Assembly: GCA_027627225.1 (NCBI GenBank)
Contig: JAPFQT010000159.1
Span: forward strand, 62,001-126,000
From: Congeria kusceri
Lineage: Eukaryota; Mollusca; Bivalvia; Myida; Dreissenidae
Reading direction: 5' to 3'
DNA: 64,000 nucleotides
Positions 16,118-26,830 of the stretch are shown here, piece after piece; within the stretch, counting starts at the first letter, position 1; each line of letters begins with the position of its first letter. The notes under the pieces were generated by a model that searched no databases, was not told the origin of the DNA, and saw only the letters and a list, made by a program, of their open reading frames with translations. A program made the position numbers and the translations under genes.

Positions 16118-16229
16118 GCATCACAACAATCTGAAACAACTACGCGACACAACAATCTGAAACAACTAGGCGTTACAACAATCTGAAACAACTACGCGTC
16201 ACAACAATCGGAAACAACAATGCGAAATA

Positions 16230-16892
16230 AGCAGTCTTCAGTAGCATTATTTAGCAACTTTGATTCCTGAAAAGAGTTGTATTATATGTTTTATTTTGTA
16301 TTTTTTTAACGTGCCTGGGGGCGACAAAAGCTGATAACTGATTGGTTTCATTTTCTCTGATGCACTTGTTTATTATTGGCAACTAGACGACTGTCACTGA
16401 CACTGGCCTGCATTAACAGACTCCTGACACGAGGTCATTCCATTAAAATCACTGCATTAGGTACCTATGTGAGTATTGTTGAAATACAACTTTCAAGATG
16501 AACGAAAAAAAAAAACTTTCTACAATCAGTAATTATTTAAAACAAAATAAAATATTCAAACGACGTTTTAACGATCCCAATGGCGATCATTCAATAGAAT
16601 ATTATTACCACGCAACCCTATCTACAGAAAATCATTCCGCATACATAAATGATACAATACAAATGCTAGAAATAGGTGGTATATGAGTTGACATGGGTAA
16701 GACAGGACCGGAATCCACCACAGTGAAAATATCAAAGGTCTTTTAAGTAGTGCGCTGCGGAAGTTGTACCACTATGCATTATAAATAAACTAGTTAAAAT
16801 CAGATTGTATTCTTTTAAGAGCAACAATGATGATTAACCGTCAATAAATGAAAAAACTTACGCTAACCAAAATTGAACACAAGGTAAAATAA
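16230..16892. other. Unique AT-rich flank with a 62-codon ORF
   Basis: This is unique-looking sequence to the right of the satellite. It contains one ORF, 16498-16686 on the plus strand, 62 codons, whose product starts MNEKKKLSTISN and contains NGDHSIEYYYHATLST. I recognise no domain. The start lies in an A-rich stretch, and codon use does not differ clearly from the flanks. It may be chance or an exon fragment. Confidence 0.4.
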
Positions 16893-16897
16893 TATTA

Positions 16898-16963
<66 letters not shown>

Positions 16964-16984
16964 TTAGTATTAGTATTAGTAGTA
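16893..16984 (+). repeat. Compound ATT/AGT microsatellite
   Basis: A run of ATT changes into a run of AGT and then into alternating AGT ATT. The change of register by single substitutions suggests slippage of one ancestral trinucleotide tract. Confidence 0.97.
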
Positions 16985-17000
16985 TGTAATACATAATTTT

Positions 17001-17220
17001 CGATTTAGAGTTGTAATAGCGGCTAATAAACAACGATTTGTCATTCAGATGCTGTAATTGAACAACTTGGGCTTACTGATGCGTAGGAATAAAACCACGA
17101 GGGCGTAAGCATCAGAACGACAAATCGTTGTTTATTCGCCCATAAACAACGATTATTACGAAAATTAGTTCAATTCGAACATGACTTGACTACATTTTCT
17201 GCAATTTCAATGCGAATTAT
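17001..17220 (+). mobile_element. Foldback element copy 1 (partial, plus)
   Basis: This is a member of a family with eight copies in the window. It shows the AATAAACAACGAT hairpin half, then GATGCGTAGGAAT...CCACGAGGGCGTAAGC, then CATCAGAACGAC and a second TTGTTTATTSGCC palindrome. The 3' third seen in other copies (TCCGCTCAGAATCGG) is missing, and the sequence decays after 17220. No coding capacity. Confidence 0.75.
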
Positions 17221-17339
17221 ATTCACGGTTACCCACTGTTGTCTACAGAATAAGTTAATCACTGTGATCAAGTACATTGATTTTAAAGTCCATACCGCAT
17301 ATATGTATTGAGAAATCTGACCTAACATGAAAATTGTAA

Positions 17340-18735
17340 GTTGAAACAAGAGGGCCAAAGTGGCCATGTGTCGCTCACCAGAGTTTAATGAATCATAATG
17401 GTTTGTAAATGTTGTTTTCTTGACTTTTAAAGCCTGTTCGGAGGTGAAGTAAAAGATGACAGTTGTCCCCAATGATGGACCACTGGCAGACAAGTATTCA
17501 AAGAATTTGAAGGAAGTTGGTAGTCACCCATGACATTATTTCACAACACTGCTAGTGGTTAGAGAATATTTGCAAAGTTTTCATTAAAGCCATGTAAGGA
17601 AAACTACTCCTCTGGCAGTCATGTTATTTTTCTGAAATCATAATAAACTGAAGGAATTTGGTAGATGGTCACCGACGGAACAACTCTGTAAAATTATTTC
17701 GAAATCCAACCAGTGGTTTCTGACAAAAAGATTTTCAAATTTTTCAATAAAGTCATATAAAGAAAGCAGTGTTTTTAACGTATGAAAATAATCTGAAGTA
17801 TTTTGATAGGTCACCTAAGGAACATTTCTGTCAAATTATTTCAAAATCCAACTAGTAGTTGCTGACAAGAAGATCTTTAATGTTTTCAATAAATCCATAT
17901 AAGGAACAAGGCCTCGCCCCTGGGGCCATGTTTTTTTAAATATCAAAACAATTTGAAGTACTTTGGTAGAGGGTCACCCAAGGAACATTTGTGTGAAATT
18001 ATTTCGAAATCGCTCAAGTGGTTACTGACAAGAATGTTTTTATAGTTTTCAATATAGACATATAAGGAAAACGTATTTTGGTAGAGGGTCACTCAAAGCT
18101 CATTTGTGTGAAATTATTTCAAAATCCAACCAGTAGGTTCTGACAATAAGATTTTTTAATGTCTTTTAATAAAGCCATATAAGGAACAAGGCCCCGCCCC
18201 CTGGCGGCCATATTTTTTTAACGTATCAAAATAATTTCCAGTACTTTGGTAGAGAGTCACCCAAGGAAAATTTCTGTGAAATAATTTTGAAATCCAACCA
18301 GTGGTTATTGGCAAGAAGATTTTTTAAAGTTTTCAATATAGTCACATAAGGAAAAAGATCCCGCCCCCTGGAGGCCATGCTTTTAACATATCAAAATAAA
18401 TTGAAGTATTTTGGTAGAGGGTCACCCAAGGAACATTTGTGTGAAATTATTACGAAATCCAACCAGTGGGTACTGACAGAAAGATTTTGAAAGTTTTCAA
18501 TATAGCCATATATGGAAAAAGGCTCAGCCCTGGCGGCCATGTTTTTTAACGAATCAAAATAATTTGAATATTTTGGTTGAGGACCATCCAAGGAACATTC
18601 ATACGAAGTTTGGTTAATTTCCACCAAGTGGTTTCAGGGAAGACAATTTAAGTAAATTGTTGACGACGACAACGACGGACGATGCCGGTCGCCGGACGAT
18701 GACTGACCAGCACGTTTTGCTCAGGTGAGCTAACA
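17340..18735 (+). repeat. Modular dispersed repeat, 'GAGGGCC...GGTGAGCTAA' type
   Basis: It starts with ACAAGAGGGCCAAAGTGGCC at 17345 and ends with GCTCAGGTGAGCTAA at about 18735. In between, a 115-170-bp module recurs about seven times, with markers AAATCCAACCAGTGGTT, TTTCAATAAAGCCATATAAGG, CCCCTGGCGGCCATG and TTTGGTAGAGGGTCACCCA. Before the end there is a GACGACGACAACGACGGAC stretch. I associate this layout with abundant bivalve repeats from memory. Short minus-strand ORFs inside are shadows of the modules. Confidence 0.8.
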
Positions 18736-18756
18736 AACTCATGTTCATAAGATCGA

Positions 18757-18965
18757 GTCAACCTAAGGGGAGCTACTGCTGCGAAATTCCCCAAGAAGAA
18801 ATTTCGAGTTGTCTCCCGAGCTAATTTTGAAGTAAATGCACATGTCAGGTTATAATTTAGGATAGACCTTTTTGACCAATGACACAATAATTAAAGAAAC
18901 ATATTAATATGTATTATTTTCATTTCTTTTATTATTTTTCATGCACATTTTTATTACATTGTGCG
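18757..18965 (+). mobile_element. SINE-like repeat, GGGGAGCTACTGCTGC family, copy 1
   Basis: It shares GTCAACCTAAGGGGAGC and TCGAGTTGTCTCCCG with copies at 48249, 51752 and 59376. The homology with the 51752 copy continues through AGGATAGACC and into TATTATTTTCATTTCTTTTA. All four copies lie on the plus strand. No RNA polymerase III boxes are obvious, so SINE status is a guess. Confidence 0.7.
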
Positions 18966-19685
18966 TTTGCAGTTTACGGAAACAATGTATATTTTATTTA
19001 AGAGATGTCACAAAAATTACATAAAACCCAAATACTGTTCCAGATATAATACAAATGTTTTAAAGCAGTTGAAAAGAAATGTTTGTTGCAATATGACGTC
19101 GTATTTAAGACAAAGTCCGCTGGAAAATCCGAATTTGTCTGGTTGCAAATATGGTCCCGAAATAAAGATAACTGCAACATAATTGCTTAGTTTTAGAAAA
19201 TCACTTAAAGCATATTTTGTTTACTACCGTTAGTATTGATTTTTATAGTTAAATTAGGAAATGCCGTATCAGAGCTTGGAATGGGACACATATGACACAG
19301 ACACCATAACAAGATAAGATGATATATTTGTAAAATGAGATTGTGAAAAATGCATGATGTTAAAGTAATATTGTTTAGGAAGATGTATAAGTCATTGAAC
19401 GGTCATACATTGTTATCATGGACCTTTTTTTTTTGTTTTGGAAACTACTCAAGTTATGGAGACATTTTCACTTCGATTTATTTATGAAGAATGGAAGAAA
19501 TTGTCAGTTAAGCAGACCTGGGGCCGTATTCCAGAAACATCTTAAGTGTGTCTTAAAATAAGTTCACTTCAGTTCAAATTTTGGTTATGTAATAGTTGAT
19601 ATTATAGTACATATTTATTATTTTGTCATACGCTGTGCACTTAGGTACACCACATTAAATAAAATAGCTAGTAACTATTCAAACG
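18966..19685. other. Intergenic, no gene seen
   Basis: AT-rich sequence with two overlapping opposite-strand ORFs (18961-19182 and 18998-19180) of no recognisable type. At 19521-19570 lies GGGGCCGTATTCCAGAAAC followed by ATCTTAAG. This fragment resembles the CTTAA-rich repeat pair at 28631-28885. Confidence 0.6.
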
Positions 19686-19970
19686 TGATACTTAGCTCAT
19701 ATTTCTATTGACAAAGAACAAATTATCGTCGTTTAACTACCCAATAAACAACGGAATAAGTAGTCCCGATTTTGAGCGCAGCATAGTTAAATGTAGTTCT
19801 AATTGCAAAAATTATTTGTCAGATCATGTTAGAATCGAAATAATTTTCGCATTATATTGGTTTATTGGCCAATAAACAGCTCTTTCATAGAAATGTTCGT
19901 TGTGGATTAATTCCTTCGTATCAGAACGCCAAATCGCTGTTTATTGGCCGATAAACAACGATAAATCAAA
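19686..19970 (-). mobile_element. Foldback element copy 2 (minus)
   Basis: Read on the minus strand this is nearly full length: palindrome GTTTATCGGCCAATAAAC, GATACGAAGGAATTAATCC, second palindrome, AATTATTTCGATTCTAACATG, CGCTCAAAATCGGGACTAC, TTGTTTATTGGGTAGTTAAAC, and an end near AGCTAAGTATC. The central hairpin loop is degraded compared with copy 7. No ORF. Confidence 0.85.
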
Positions 19971-20740
19971 ACGTAATCAGGAAGAAGAAAGATAGCAAAA
20001 ACAAAACAAACAAGTACGATTTGCAATTGGGGAAGCCGTTCAAGTTCGACAACACTACTCGTTATAATTGCCATATTTAAAGGAGCCCAAACCCGGGAAA
20101 GCAGTTCAAGTGAAAGTTCGTGTAACAGGAAAAATAACTCCGCCCAGAAATGCAATAAAGCAGCAACACGTTGCCGGAGTACAAAGACACACCGAAGAAG
20201 AAATGACCCACGGAAACATACCACGAACATGACGGACTTGATCGGCTTGATCGCGTGTCGATTGCTCATGGAAATTTTAATCATGTTCCAAGCATAGCAG
20301 CGCTGACATTGATGGTGCATGAAATAATACTTTTTACTGACACACAGTTGTACCTCGCCTCTAGCTTGATGCTACATGAACTGTCAAAGACAACAGGTGC
20401 GGCAATAGACTTCGAGTTAGAGGGGGCAGAACTATTCAATAACTGAACAAAGCTGCCAACAAACTGCTTTTGGTGCCTCTTACATGTTGGGATAGATACC
20501 GGAAAGGTGCGATATCGACAGAAAGGAGCAATTTAACAAAAATATTGGGAATGGGTTTGATTATGACAATAAATTTATTGAAGAACGCATCAACTGGAAC
20601 GAAATGCATATGTTTGCATATTATTATGAGTTTTTAAAATATAATGTTAGGACAAATTTAGAGTAGGCGTACGCCGCTTCCTGCCTCTAATCCCGAATGC
20701 TGACAAGATACCTGTCAACACATAACTGTGCTTTATTATG
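19971..20740. other. Intergenic with overlapping short ORFs
   Basis: ORFs at 19907-20320 (minus, 137 codons) and 20255-20446 (plus, 63 codons) overlap and neither resembles a known family. The minus ORF begins inside the foldback element, which argues against a gene. The interval 20000-20450 is somewhat richer in GC than its flanks, so an unrecognised exon is possible. Confidence 0.4.
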
Positions 20741-21060
20741 CAGTAGTTACCGAGGACAGGAGTTAGGGCACGGAAGAAGTAAGAACGGTGCATAGCAATC
20801 ACTTGCTTCCGGTTTGAATACTTCCGGCTCCTGATTTTTATTATCTAAACCTGGGACACGTGACACGGAGTAGAAGTGCATCAACCATTCGCGCGGACAA
20901 GTGTTGCGCGTATCCAGAGCAAGGCAGGAATAATAGACTGCCAAATAAGCGGAAGCTAGCGAGGGATCGCGTGAACTGCATCGTAGGACAGGAGGCGCTA
21001 TAAAATCTCCAGCGTGCTGGACCACAGGGTCGAATGATGTTTGAATGTTTGATATTTCTA
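20741..21060 (+). mobile_element. SINE-like element, GAGGCAGGATGATAGAC family, copy 1
   Basis: It shares GTTGCGCGTATCCAGAGC, AAGGCAGGAATAATAGAC and CACAGGGTCGAATGATGTTT with the copy at 56041-56265. It is locally GC-rich. Two minus-strand ORFs of about 90 codons inside it are explained by the repeat. The related copy ends in GTGGCGTTAAACAGG, a tail style I recall from molluscan SINEs. Confidence 0.6.
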
Positions 21061-21708
21061 TTGGCGTCAGTTAAATAGTTCGTACGTGTGGATAACGCTA
21101 CACGCATACATGCTTTGATGTATCAACCGTTATTTTTAAATTGTTCATTCTTTCATATTCATATCACGATTGCTATATATCGGTTTGAACATGTATACAT
21201 ATTTATAACGAAAATGGAATACAACGGAACTGGAATTTCTTTTATTTTCACGGGAGACCGATAACAATTACAATGTATATACTTATCTATGACTTTAATT
21301 TTTATGGTATTAGCAAAATGCTACAAATAGATATTTGTCGTCAAAAAGAACATACATGTATAAGAATTTTTATATCAGTAGAAATAACGTCACAGTGGCT
21401 TTACTGAAACGAATTTGCCGCATTGCACTTTGACAACTTGACAAGAGCTGTTTTTGTTTGGTTTTTATATAAAATAGATGTTTCGTAAATATGCTTGGAC
21501 CCAAGGTTACGCTCGCTTGATATCTAAACAATCTTACCCAAAAGCTGTATCAAAATGTTTCATTTTGGTTGTTGTATAAACCACATATCACACATCACTT
21601 TCACTAGCGACGCTTCACAGTCCGTGTTCTTGAACACTGTAGAGTTTTGATTTGAAACAAATCTCAAGCGATTGCAAAATGTAATCGAAACTTCAATCCC
21701 ATACTGTT
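21061..21708. other. Intergenic, nothing recognised
   Basis: AT-rich sequence without ORFs over 60 codons, tRNA-like boxes or internal repeats that I can see. Confidence 0.6.
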
Positions 21709-21990
21709 GGACCATATTTTCCACATGTGTTTCACATGTGTGAATATTAGGGAATAATTTTTCACAGGAGTGAAAATTGAGATCTCATTCTTCACACATC
21801 GCAATCTCATTCTTCACATCTTGTTTGAAATGTGTGATCGAGTCCAGTTTTTGATATGCAATCAAATCACATTTAAAAAAAAGTGTTCAGATTTTCCCAA
21901 AAAGTGAATTTGTTACATTTTAATCTTATTTGGAATGATACTGTATATGCCCGAAAAAAGGGGGTTAATGTACGGCACGGTATGGTACGG
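21709..21990 (+). mobile_element. Left part of a TIR element related to 61377-62475
   Basis: It begins GGACCATATTTTCCACATG and runs in parallel with 61377-61670. Shared pieces are GAGATCTCATTCTTCACACA, TCCAGTTTTTGATATGCA, AAGTGTTCAGATTTT, a 'TATGCCCGAAAA' stretch and a GGTACGGTACGGCAC repeat. The right inverted end is absent; the 26-bp array starts directly after the GGTACGG repeat instead. The simplest reading is a 5' half element whose interior expanded or was replaced by array 2. Confidence 0.8.
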
Positions 21991-22002
21991 TACGGCACCT
22001 CA

Positions 22003-24303
22003 CTGAGACAACGACGCAACACAATAATGAGAGACAACAACGCAACACAACCACAAGAGACAACGACGCGACACAACTATGAGAGACAACGACGCAACAC
22101 AACCATGAGAGACAACAACGCAACACAAATATGAGAGACAACGACGCAACACAACCATGAGAGACAACAACGCAACACAAATATGAGAGACAACGACGCA
22201 ATACAACCATGAGATACAACGACGCAACACACCCATGAGAGACAACGACGCAACACAACCATGAGACACAGCGACGCAACACAACCATAAGAGACAACGA
22301 CGCAATACACCCATGAGACACAACGACGCAACACAACCATGAGACACAGCGACGCAACACAACCATGAGACACAACGACGCAACACAACCATGAGACACA
22401 GCGACGCAACACAACTATGAGACACAACGACGCAACACAACCATGAGACACAGCGACGCAACACAACTATGAGACACAGCGACGCAACACAACTATGAGA
22501 TACAGCGACGCAACACAACTATGAGACACAGCGACGCAATACAACTATGAGATACAGCGACGCAACACAACTATGAGATACAGCGACGCAACACAACTAT
22601 GAGACACAGCGACGCAACACAACTATGAGACACAACGACGCAACACAACCATGAGACACAGCGACGCAACACAACTATGAGACACAGCGACGCAACACAA
22701 CCATGAGACACAGCGACGCAACACAACCATGAGACACAGCGACGCAACACAACTATGAGACACAACGACGCAACACAACCATGAGAGACAACAACGCAAC
22801 ACAAATATGAGAGACAACGACGCAACACAACCATGAGAGACAACAACGCAACACAAATATGAGAGACAACGACGCAACACAACCATGATATACAACGACG
22901 CAACACACCCATGAGAGACAACGACGCAACACAACCATGAGACACAGCGACGCAACACAACCATAAGAGACAACGACGCAATACACCCATGAGACACAAC
23001 GACGCAACACAACCATGAGACACAGCGACGCAACACAACCATGAGACACAACGACGCAACACAACCATGAGACACAGCGACGCAACACAACTATGAGACA
23101 CAACGACGCAACACACCCATGAGAGACAACGACGCAATACACCCATGAGACACAGCGACGCAACACAACTATGAGAGACAACTGCGCAATACAACTATGA
23201 GAGACAACAACGCAATACAACTATGAGAGACAACGACGCAATACACCCATGAGACACAACGACGCAACACACCCATGAGAGAAAACTACGCAACTCAACC
23301 ATGAGACACAACGACGCAATACACCCATGAGAGACAACGACGCAACACAACAATGAGACACAACGACGCAACACAACCATGAGACACAACGACGCAACAC
23401 ACCCATGAGAGAAAACTACGCAACTCAACCATGAGACACAACGACGCAACACAACCATGAGACACAACGACGCAACACAACAATGAGACACAACGACGCA
23501 ACACAACTATGAGAGAGAACGACGCAACACAACCATGAGACACAACGACGCAACACAACCATGAGACACAACGACGCAACACAACCATGAGACACAACGA
23601 CGCAACACACCCATGAGAGACAACGACGCAATACACCCATGAGACACAGCGACGCAACACAACTATGAGAGACAACTGCGCAATACAACTATGAGAGACA
23701 ACAACGCAATACAACTATGAGAGACAACGACGCAATACACCCATGAGACACAACGACGCAACACACCCATGAGAGAAAACTACGCAACTCAACCATGAGA
23801 CACAACGACGCAATACACCCATGAGAGACAACGACGCAACACAACAATGAGACACAACGACGCAACACAACCATGAGACACAACGACGCAACACACCCAT
23901 GAGAGAAAACTACGCAACTCAACTATGAGACACAACGACGCAACACAACCATGAGACACAACGACGCAACACAACAATGAGACACAACGACGCAACACAA
24001 CTATGAGAGAGAACGACGCAATACAACTATGAGACACAACGACGCAACACAACCATGAGACACAACGACGCAACACAACCATGAGACACAACGACGCAAC
24101 ACAACTATGAGAGAGAACGACGCAATACAACTATGAGACACAACGACGCAACACAACCAAGAGACACAACGACGCAACACACCCATGAGAGACAACGACG
24201 CAACACAACTATGAGAGACAACGACGTAATACAATTATGAGACACAACGACGCAATACAACCACGAGAGACAACGACGCAGCACAATCATGACAGACAAC
24301 GAC
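22003..24303. repeat. 26-bp minisatellite (array 2)
   Basis: About 88 units of 26 bp with core ACAACGACGCAACACAAC then CATGAGAC. Higher-order copies lie at exact multiples of 26: about 22105-22350 recurs 676 bp later (26 units), and about 23195-23480 recurs 494 bp later (19 units). Because 26 is not a multiple of 3, three units make 26 codons and long overlapping minus-strand ORFs (up to 207 codons, cysteine- and valine-rich) appear in all frames. I treat these as by-products, not genes. At least 18 of 26 positions agree with array 1. Confidence 0.97.
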
Positions 24304-24611
24304 GTTTTTTTAACAACATGTTCACTTAAGACTTATCAATGAGCATTTACAAAATCATCGTCTTGCTTTAATCTCATAACAGTTCAACATGCAAGCCGCC
24401 ATCAAGGGCGTATCTGAGGTTGAATCTGGCATACGCATTGGTGCTAGAGGGGAACGGCGATAGAACGGGACTTTTTGTCGCCTTGAACTGCGACATGCGT
24501 GGTATTTCTAAAACGGCAAAGGTGTAATTAAAATTGTGTCTATACCAACCGGTTTTTTATTTGAGATATTGTTGTTTGTTTGTTTTTCAAAAATAAGTTT
24601 TAAGTGTTAAG
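24304..24611. other. Spacer, nothing recognised
   Basis: AT-rich except for a GC-richer part at 24390-24490. The right side of array 2 begins with a T7 run. No inverted terminus matching 21709 is present. Confidence 0.5.
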
Positions 24612-24820
24612 ATAGCTGCGGTGTTATGGATATGGAATCCGCCTTGCGATCGGGAGGTCGTGAGTTCGATCCCTACTCGGAGAGCGTGCGGAGGATCTTT
24701 CTCTGAAGACACCTCAGAGAGGCTTTTTAAAGTATTGATTCTCACCAGGAAACGGGCTCGAGTGTCTCAGTAACTTGGGTAAGCATATGTCGTTCGACAC
24801 AATCAAGCTAAACTAAAAAG
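24612..24820 (+). mobile_element. tRNA-derived SINE
   Basis: The tRNA-like head has TTATGGATATGGAATCCGCC (A-box/D-arm region), a CCTTGCGATCGGGAGG anticodon-arm-like stretch and a clear B box GAGTTCGATCCC at 24662-24673. The body has ATCTTTCTCTGAAGACACC and the tail CGACACAATCAAGCTAAAC. SINEs are transcribed by RNA polymerase III from these internal boxes. A fragment of the same element is at 44101-44165 on the minus strand. Confidence 0.8.
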
Positions 24821-25970
24821 GTTTCAACTAGATATGTTTTCAAAGTGAATGCGCTCGCGTATGTATAGGCACGTCCCTGGCTCCAGCACAACACGGTTTC
24901 AAACTTTAATTAAAGTAAACCAAGGACCATATTCTAATTTTTTTTTCGAAACTTCTAAAATATTAGTTTGTGTCTCGCTTGTATATTAATCTTTTTTTTC
25001 TATGTCGTCTTCAATTAAAAATCATCGTAAAGATTTCTGAGCAAAAATTCGGCGAACCAAATTAATTTATTTTCGTAAAAATATATCTTAATTCAATGAA
25101 TTTTTATTGCGTTGTTTGCTGCGAAAACTATAAAACTGTTATAGAATACGAGGAGCACTATTTAACTTCAGCTGAGTGTATATTGGTAAGTATTGCATAT
25201 AGTATACACTATCTATTTGGTCACAAGATCGATATAACAAAAGGGAAACAGCTGTTGTCATGAATTTGCGAAGGAGAAATATCAACAAGATTTATTGCAG
25301 TTAATTTTCATAGTTTCTTCATATAAAATATTAATTAGGATGTTTTAATATCTCTACTTGATTACTTGAAATAAATGATGTAATCGTGGTTATTTATTCC
25401 CAAATTGTGAAAAAATTGTTTTTGGAGAGATGTACTTACAAGTTACATGCATGTTGAGTATATATTTAGAAGCAAGTTTTCTTTTTAAGTGTGAAGATAT
25501 ACTTGATATGCCTTTATTTTATAACCACATTTTAAAAATGGGTTTGAATAGTATATAATAAAACTATGTATGAAAGCGGAATTAGATATGTTAGATATTT
25601 TGAATGCACCTCTGGACATTTTGTAAAAAATAAATAATGTTTTAGCAAATTATATTGGTGTTCGAATTAACTTCCTATTTTATGAAGTGTTAATTAGAAC
25701 TGTGCAGACATTTGTCAAGTTATCAGGCTTTCAGCTTATAAAACAAAAACAAATATTGCATTTAAATCATTTTACTAGAACAACATACGTAATTTTGATG
25801 CAAAACCAAAACCCAATTGTTTATAAATCTTTTACGTATAAGGGTAAAAAAAAAGTGAATGATTTGTTTCTCAGACAGCGCCGCAACATATTTTATGGCC
25901 CGCCACGAATTTGCTTTAATGCCAATTTTTTTATTTATTTACTAGTTTTTGACGATCGCGCCCGGGTTTT
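24821..25970. other. Intergenic, no gene seen
   Basis: About 1.1 kb of strongly AT-rich DNA. A 104-codon ORF (25687-26001, plus) has no recognisable domain and runs into the next repeat, so I do not call it a gene. Confidence 0.6.
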
Positions 25971-26330
25971 AAAGGGACCTGTTCACAGATTGACGAATTG
26001 ACTATGTTTCAACTTTTTGTCACCGATTCCAAAAATAAAAGAACAGTGGTTACAAGGGAGCAAAATTACACTACAGGCCTAGAAATATACTGTAAAAACA
26101 GTCTTATGACTAATCATCACTTAAAATTGATAAAATTATAAAGCGTTTCTAATGCTAAACGATGGAATAATTTAGAGTGTTTCTGTTGTTTTCTTTGAAA
26201 CTGTTGACATCGCGTGGAACACACATATACAGAAAATAGTGCAGAGAGAAATATAGAAGTCGGCATGGCCGAGTGGTTAAGGCGGTCCCGGGTTCAAATC
26301 CCGGTGCGACCAATTTTTGTATTGTCTTTT
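25971..26330 (+). mobile_element. AAAGGGACC element with 3' tRNA-like end, copy 1
   Basis: It starts AAAGGGACCTGTTCACAG, has GACTAATCATCA and ATTATAAAGCGTTTCTAA in the middle, and ends in the tRNA-like sequence 26259-26312 followed by a T run. The same order is seen at 53468-54050 and, on the minus strand and truncated, at 47592-47770. Having the tRNA-like part at the 3' end is unlike typical SINEs, where it is the 5' head. Confidence 0.75.
26259..26312 (+). pseudogene. tRNA-like sequence lacking the anticodon arm
   Basis: A 54-base tRNA-like sequence. The A box and D arm are intact (GGCCGAGTGGTTAAGGCG, of Leu/Ser type), and the T arm has a perfect 5-bp stem CCGGG/CCCGG around loop TTCAAAT. 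The D arm joins the T arm directly, so the anticodon and variable arms are missing. The acceptor halves GTCGGCA and TGCGACC pair poorly. A discriminator-like A and then TTTTTG follow. It cannot decode, but both polymerase III boxes survive. Confidence 0.8.
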
Positions 26331-26404
26331 TTTCTAAATACTTACTTGAGCTTTTTAGTTCCGATGCTTAAATCTGTAAAGTTAAGACATTTAATGGCAT
26401 ACTT

Positions 26405-26830
26405 CAAACAAGAGCTGCCAGAGGACAGCGCGCTCTACTATTCGAAGTATTACAGTTGGTACATAGTTTGGAGAGTGGAAGGGGCATACATTTGTTAAAA
26501 TACAAAACATTTACGTGAATCCTTGTATAGTTTCTAAATTTTTGGAACAAAAACTTGAACCACAAAGTCTATGTAAAAAGTGGGCTAACTCTGTCAAAAT
26601 ACAAAACAGAGTTATGGGTAATATTGCCGTATTTCAACTACATTTGATGACAAAGGTTAGTGCCAAGTTTCAAGTGAATAACTTTAGTGTAGTTTTGAAG
26701 TTACCAAACTTTTGAATATAAACTTTAACCAGAAAAATCTATGTGAAAAATGGGCATAACTTTGTCAAATTACAAAACAGAGTTCTTCGAATAGTCGAGC
26801 TAAAAAGTCCCTTTAAAGAAGCAGTCCAGA
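26405..26830 (+). repeat. Modular repeat, ACAAGAGCTGTC type, copy 1
   Basis: The head is ACAAGAGCTGCCAGAGGACAG then CGCGCTCTACTATTCG. It is followed by 'AACTCTGTCAAAATACAAAAC' and 'TTTGATGACAAAGG' modules of about 165 bp. Related copies lie at 45991, 52140-53455 and 57438-58350. The 66-codon ORF at 26515 is a product of the module. Confidence 0.8.

Larger units (their letters stand above)
1..16229. repeat. 26-bp satellite array (array 1), open at left edge
   Basis: This is an uninterrupted tandem array whose unit is almost always 26 bp; the core is ACAACTACGCGTCACAAC followed by AATCTGAA. Roughly 620 units fit in the visible part. Three monomer types recur: type A with CAATCTGAAAC, type B with CACTGTGAAAC and usually GCGTTACA, and type C with CACTTTGAAAG and GAGTCACA. 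They are mixed irregularly, except at about 2100-2690 and its copy at 12330-12920, where A and C alternate as a 52-bp dimer. The two CpGs in ACGCGT vary mostly as ATGCGT or ACGCAT. The array ends in degenerate units near 16229 before unique AT-rich sequence. I see no gene in it. It resembles a satellite or very large minisatellite, not a CRISPR array: there are no unique spacers and the genome is eukaryotic. Confidence 0.97.

Noticed and set aside
1..16229. CRISPR array because of regularly spaced 26-bp repeats
   Set aside because: Repeats are head-to-tail without unique spacers, the array has hundreds of units, there are no cas genes, and the surroundings are eukaryotic.
17170..18887. Several 60-107-codon minus-strand ORFs
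   Set aside because: They lie within the modular dispersed repeat and repeat its module sequence.
19907..20320. 137-codon minus-strand gene with hydrophobic stretches
   Set aside because: It starts within foldback copy 2, has no recognised domain, and overlaps an ORF on the other strand.
21965..24299. Family of cysteine-rich protein genes on the minus strand
   Set aside because: The ORFs overlap in all frames and are fully explained by the 26-bp repeat, which lacks minus-strand stop codons.
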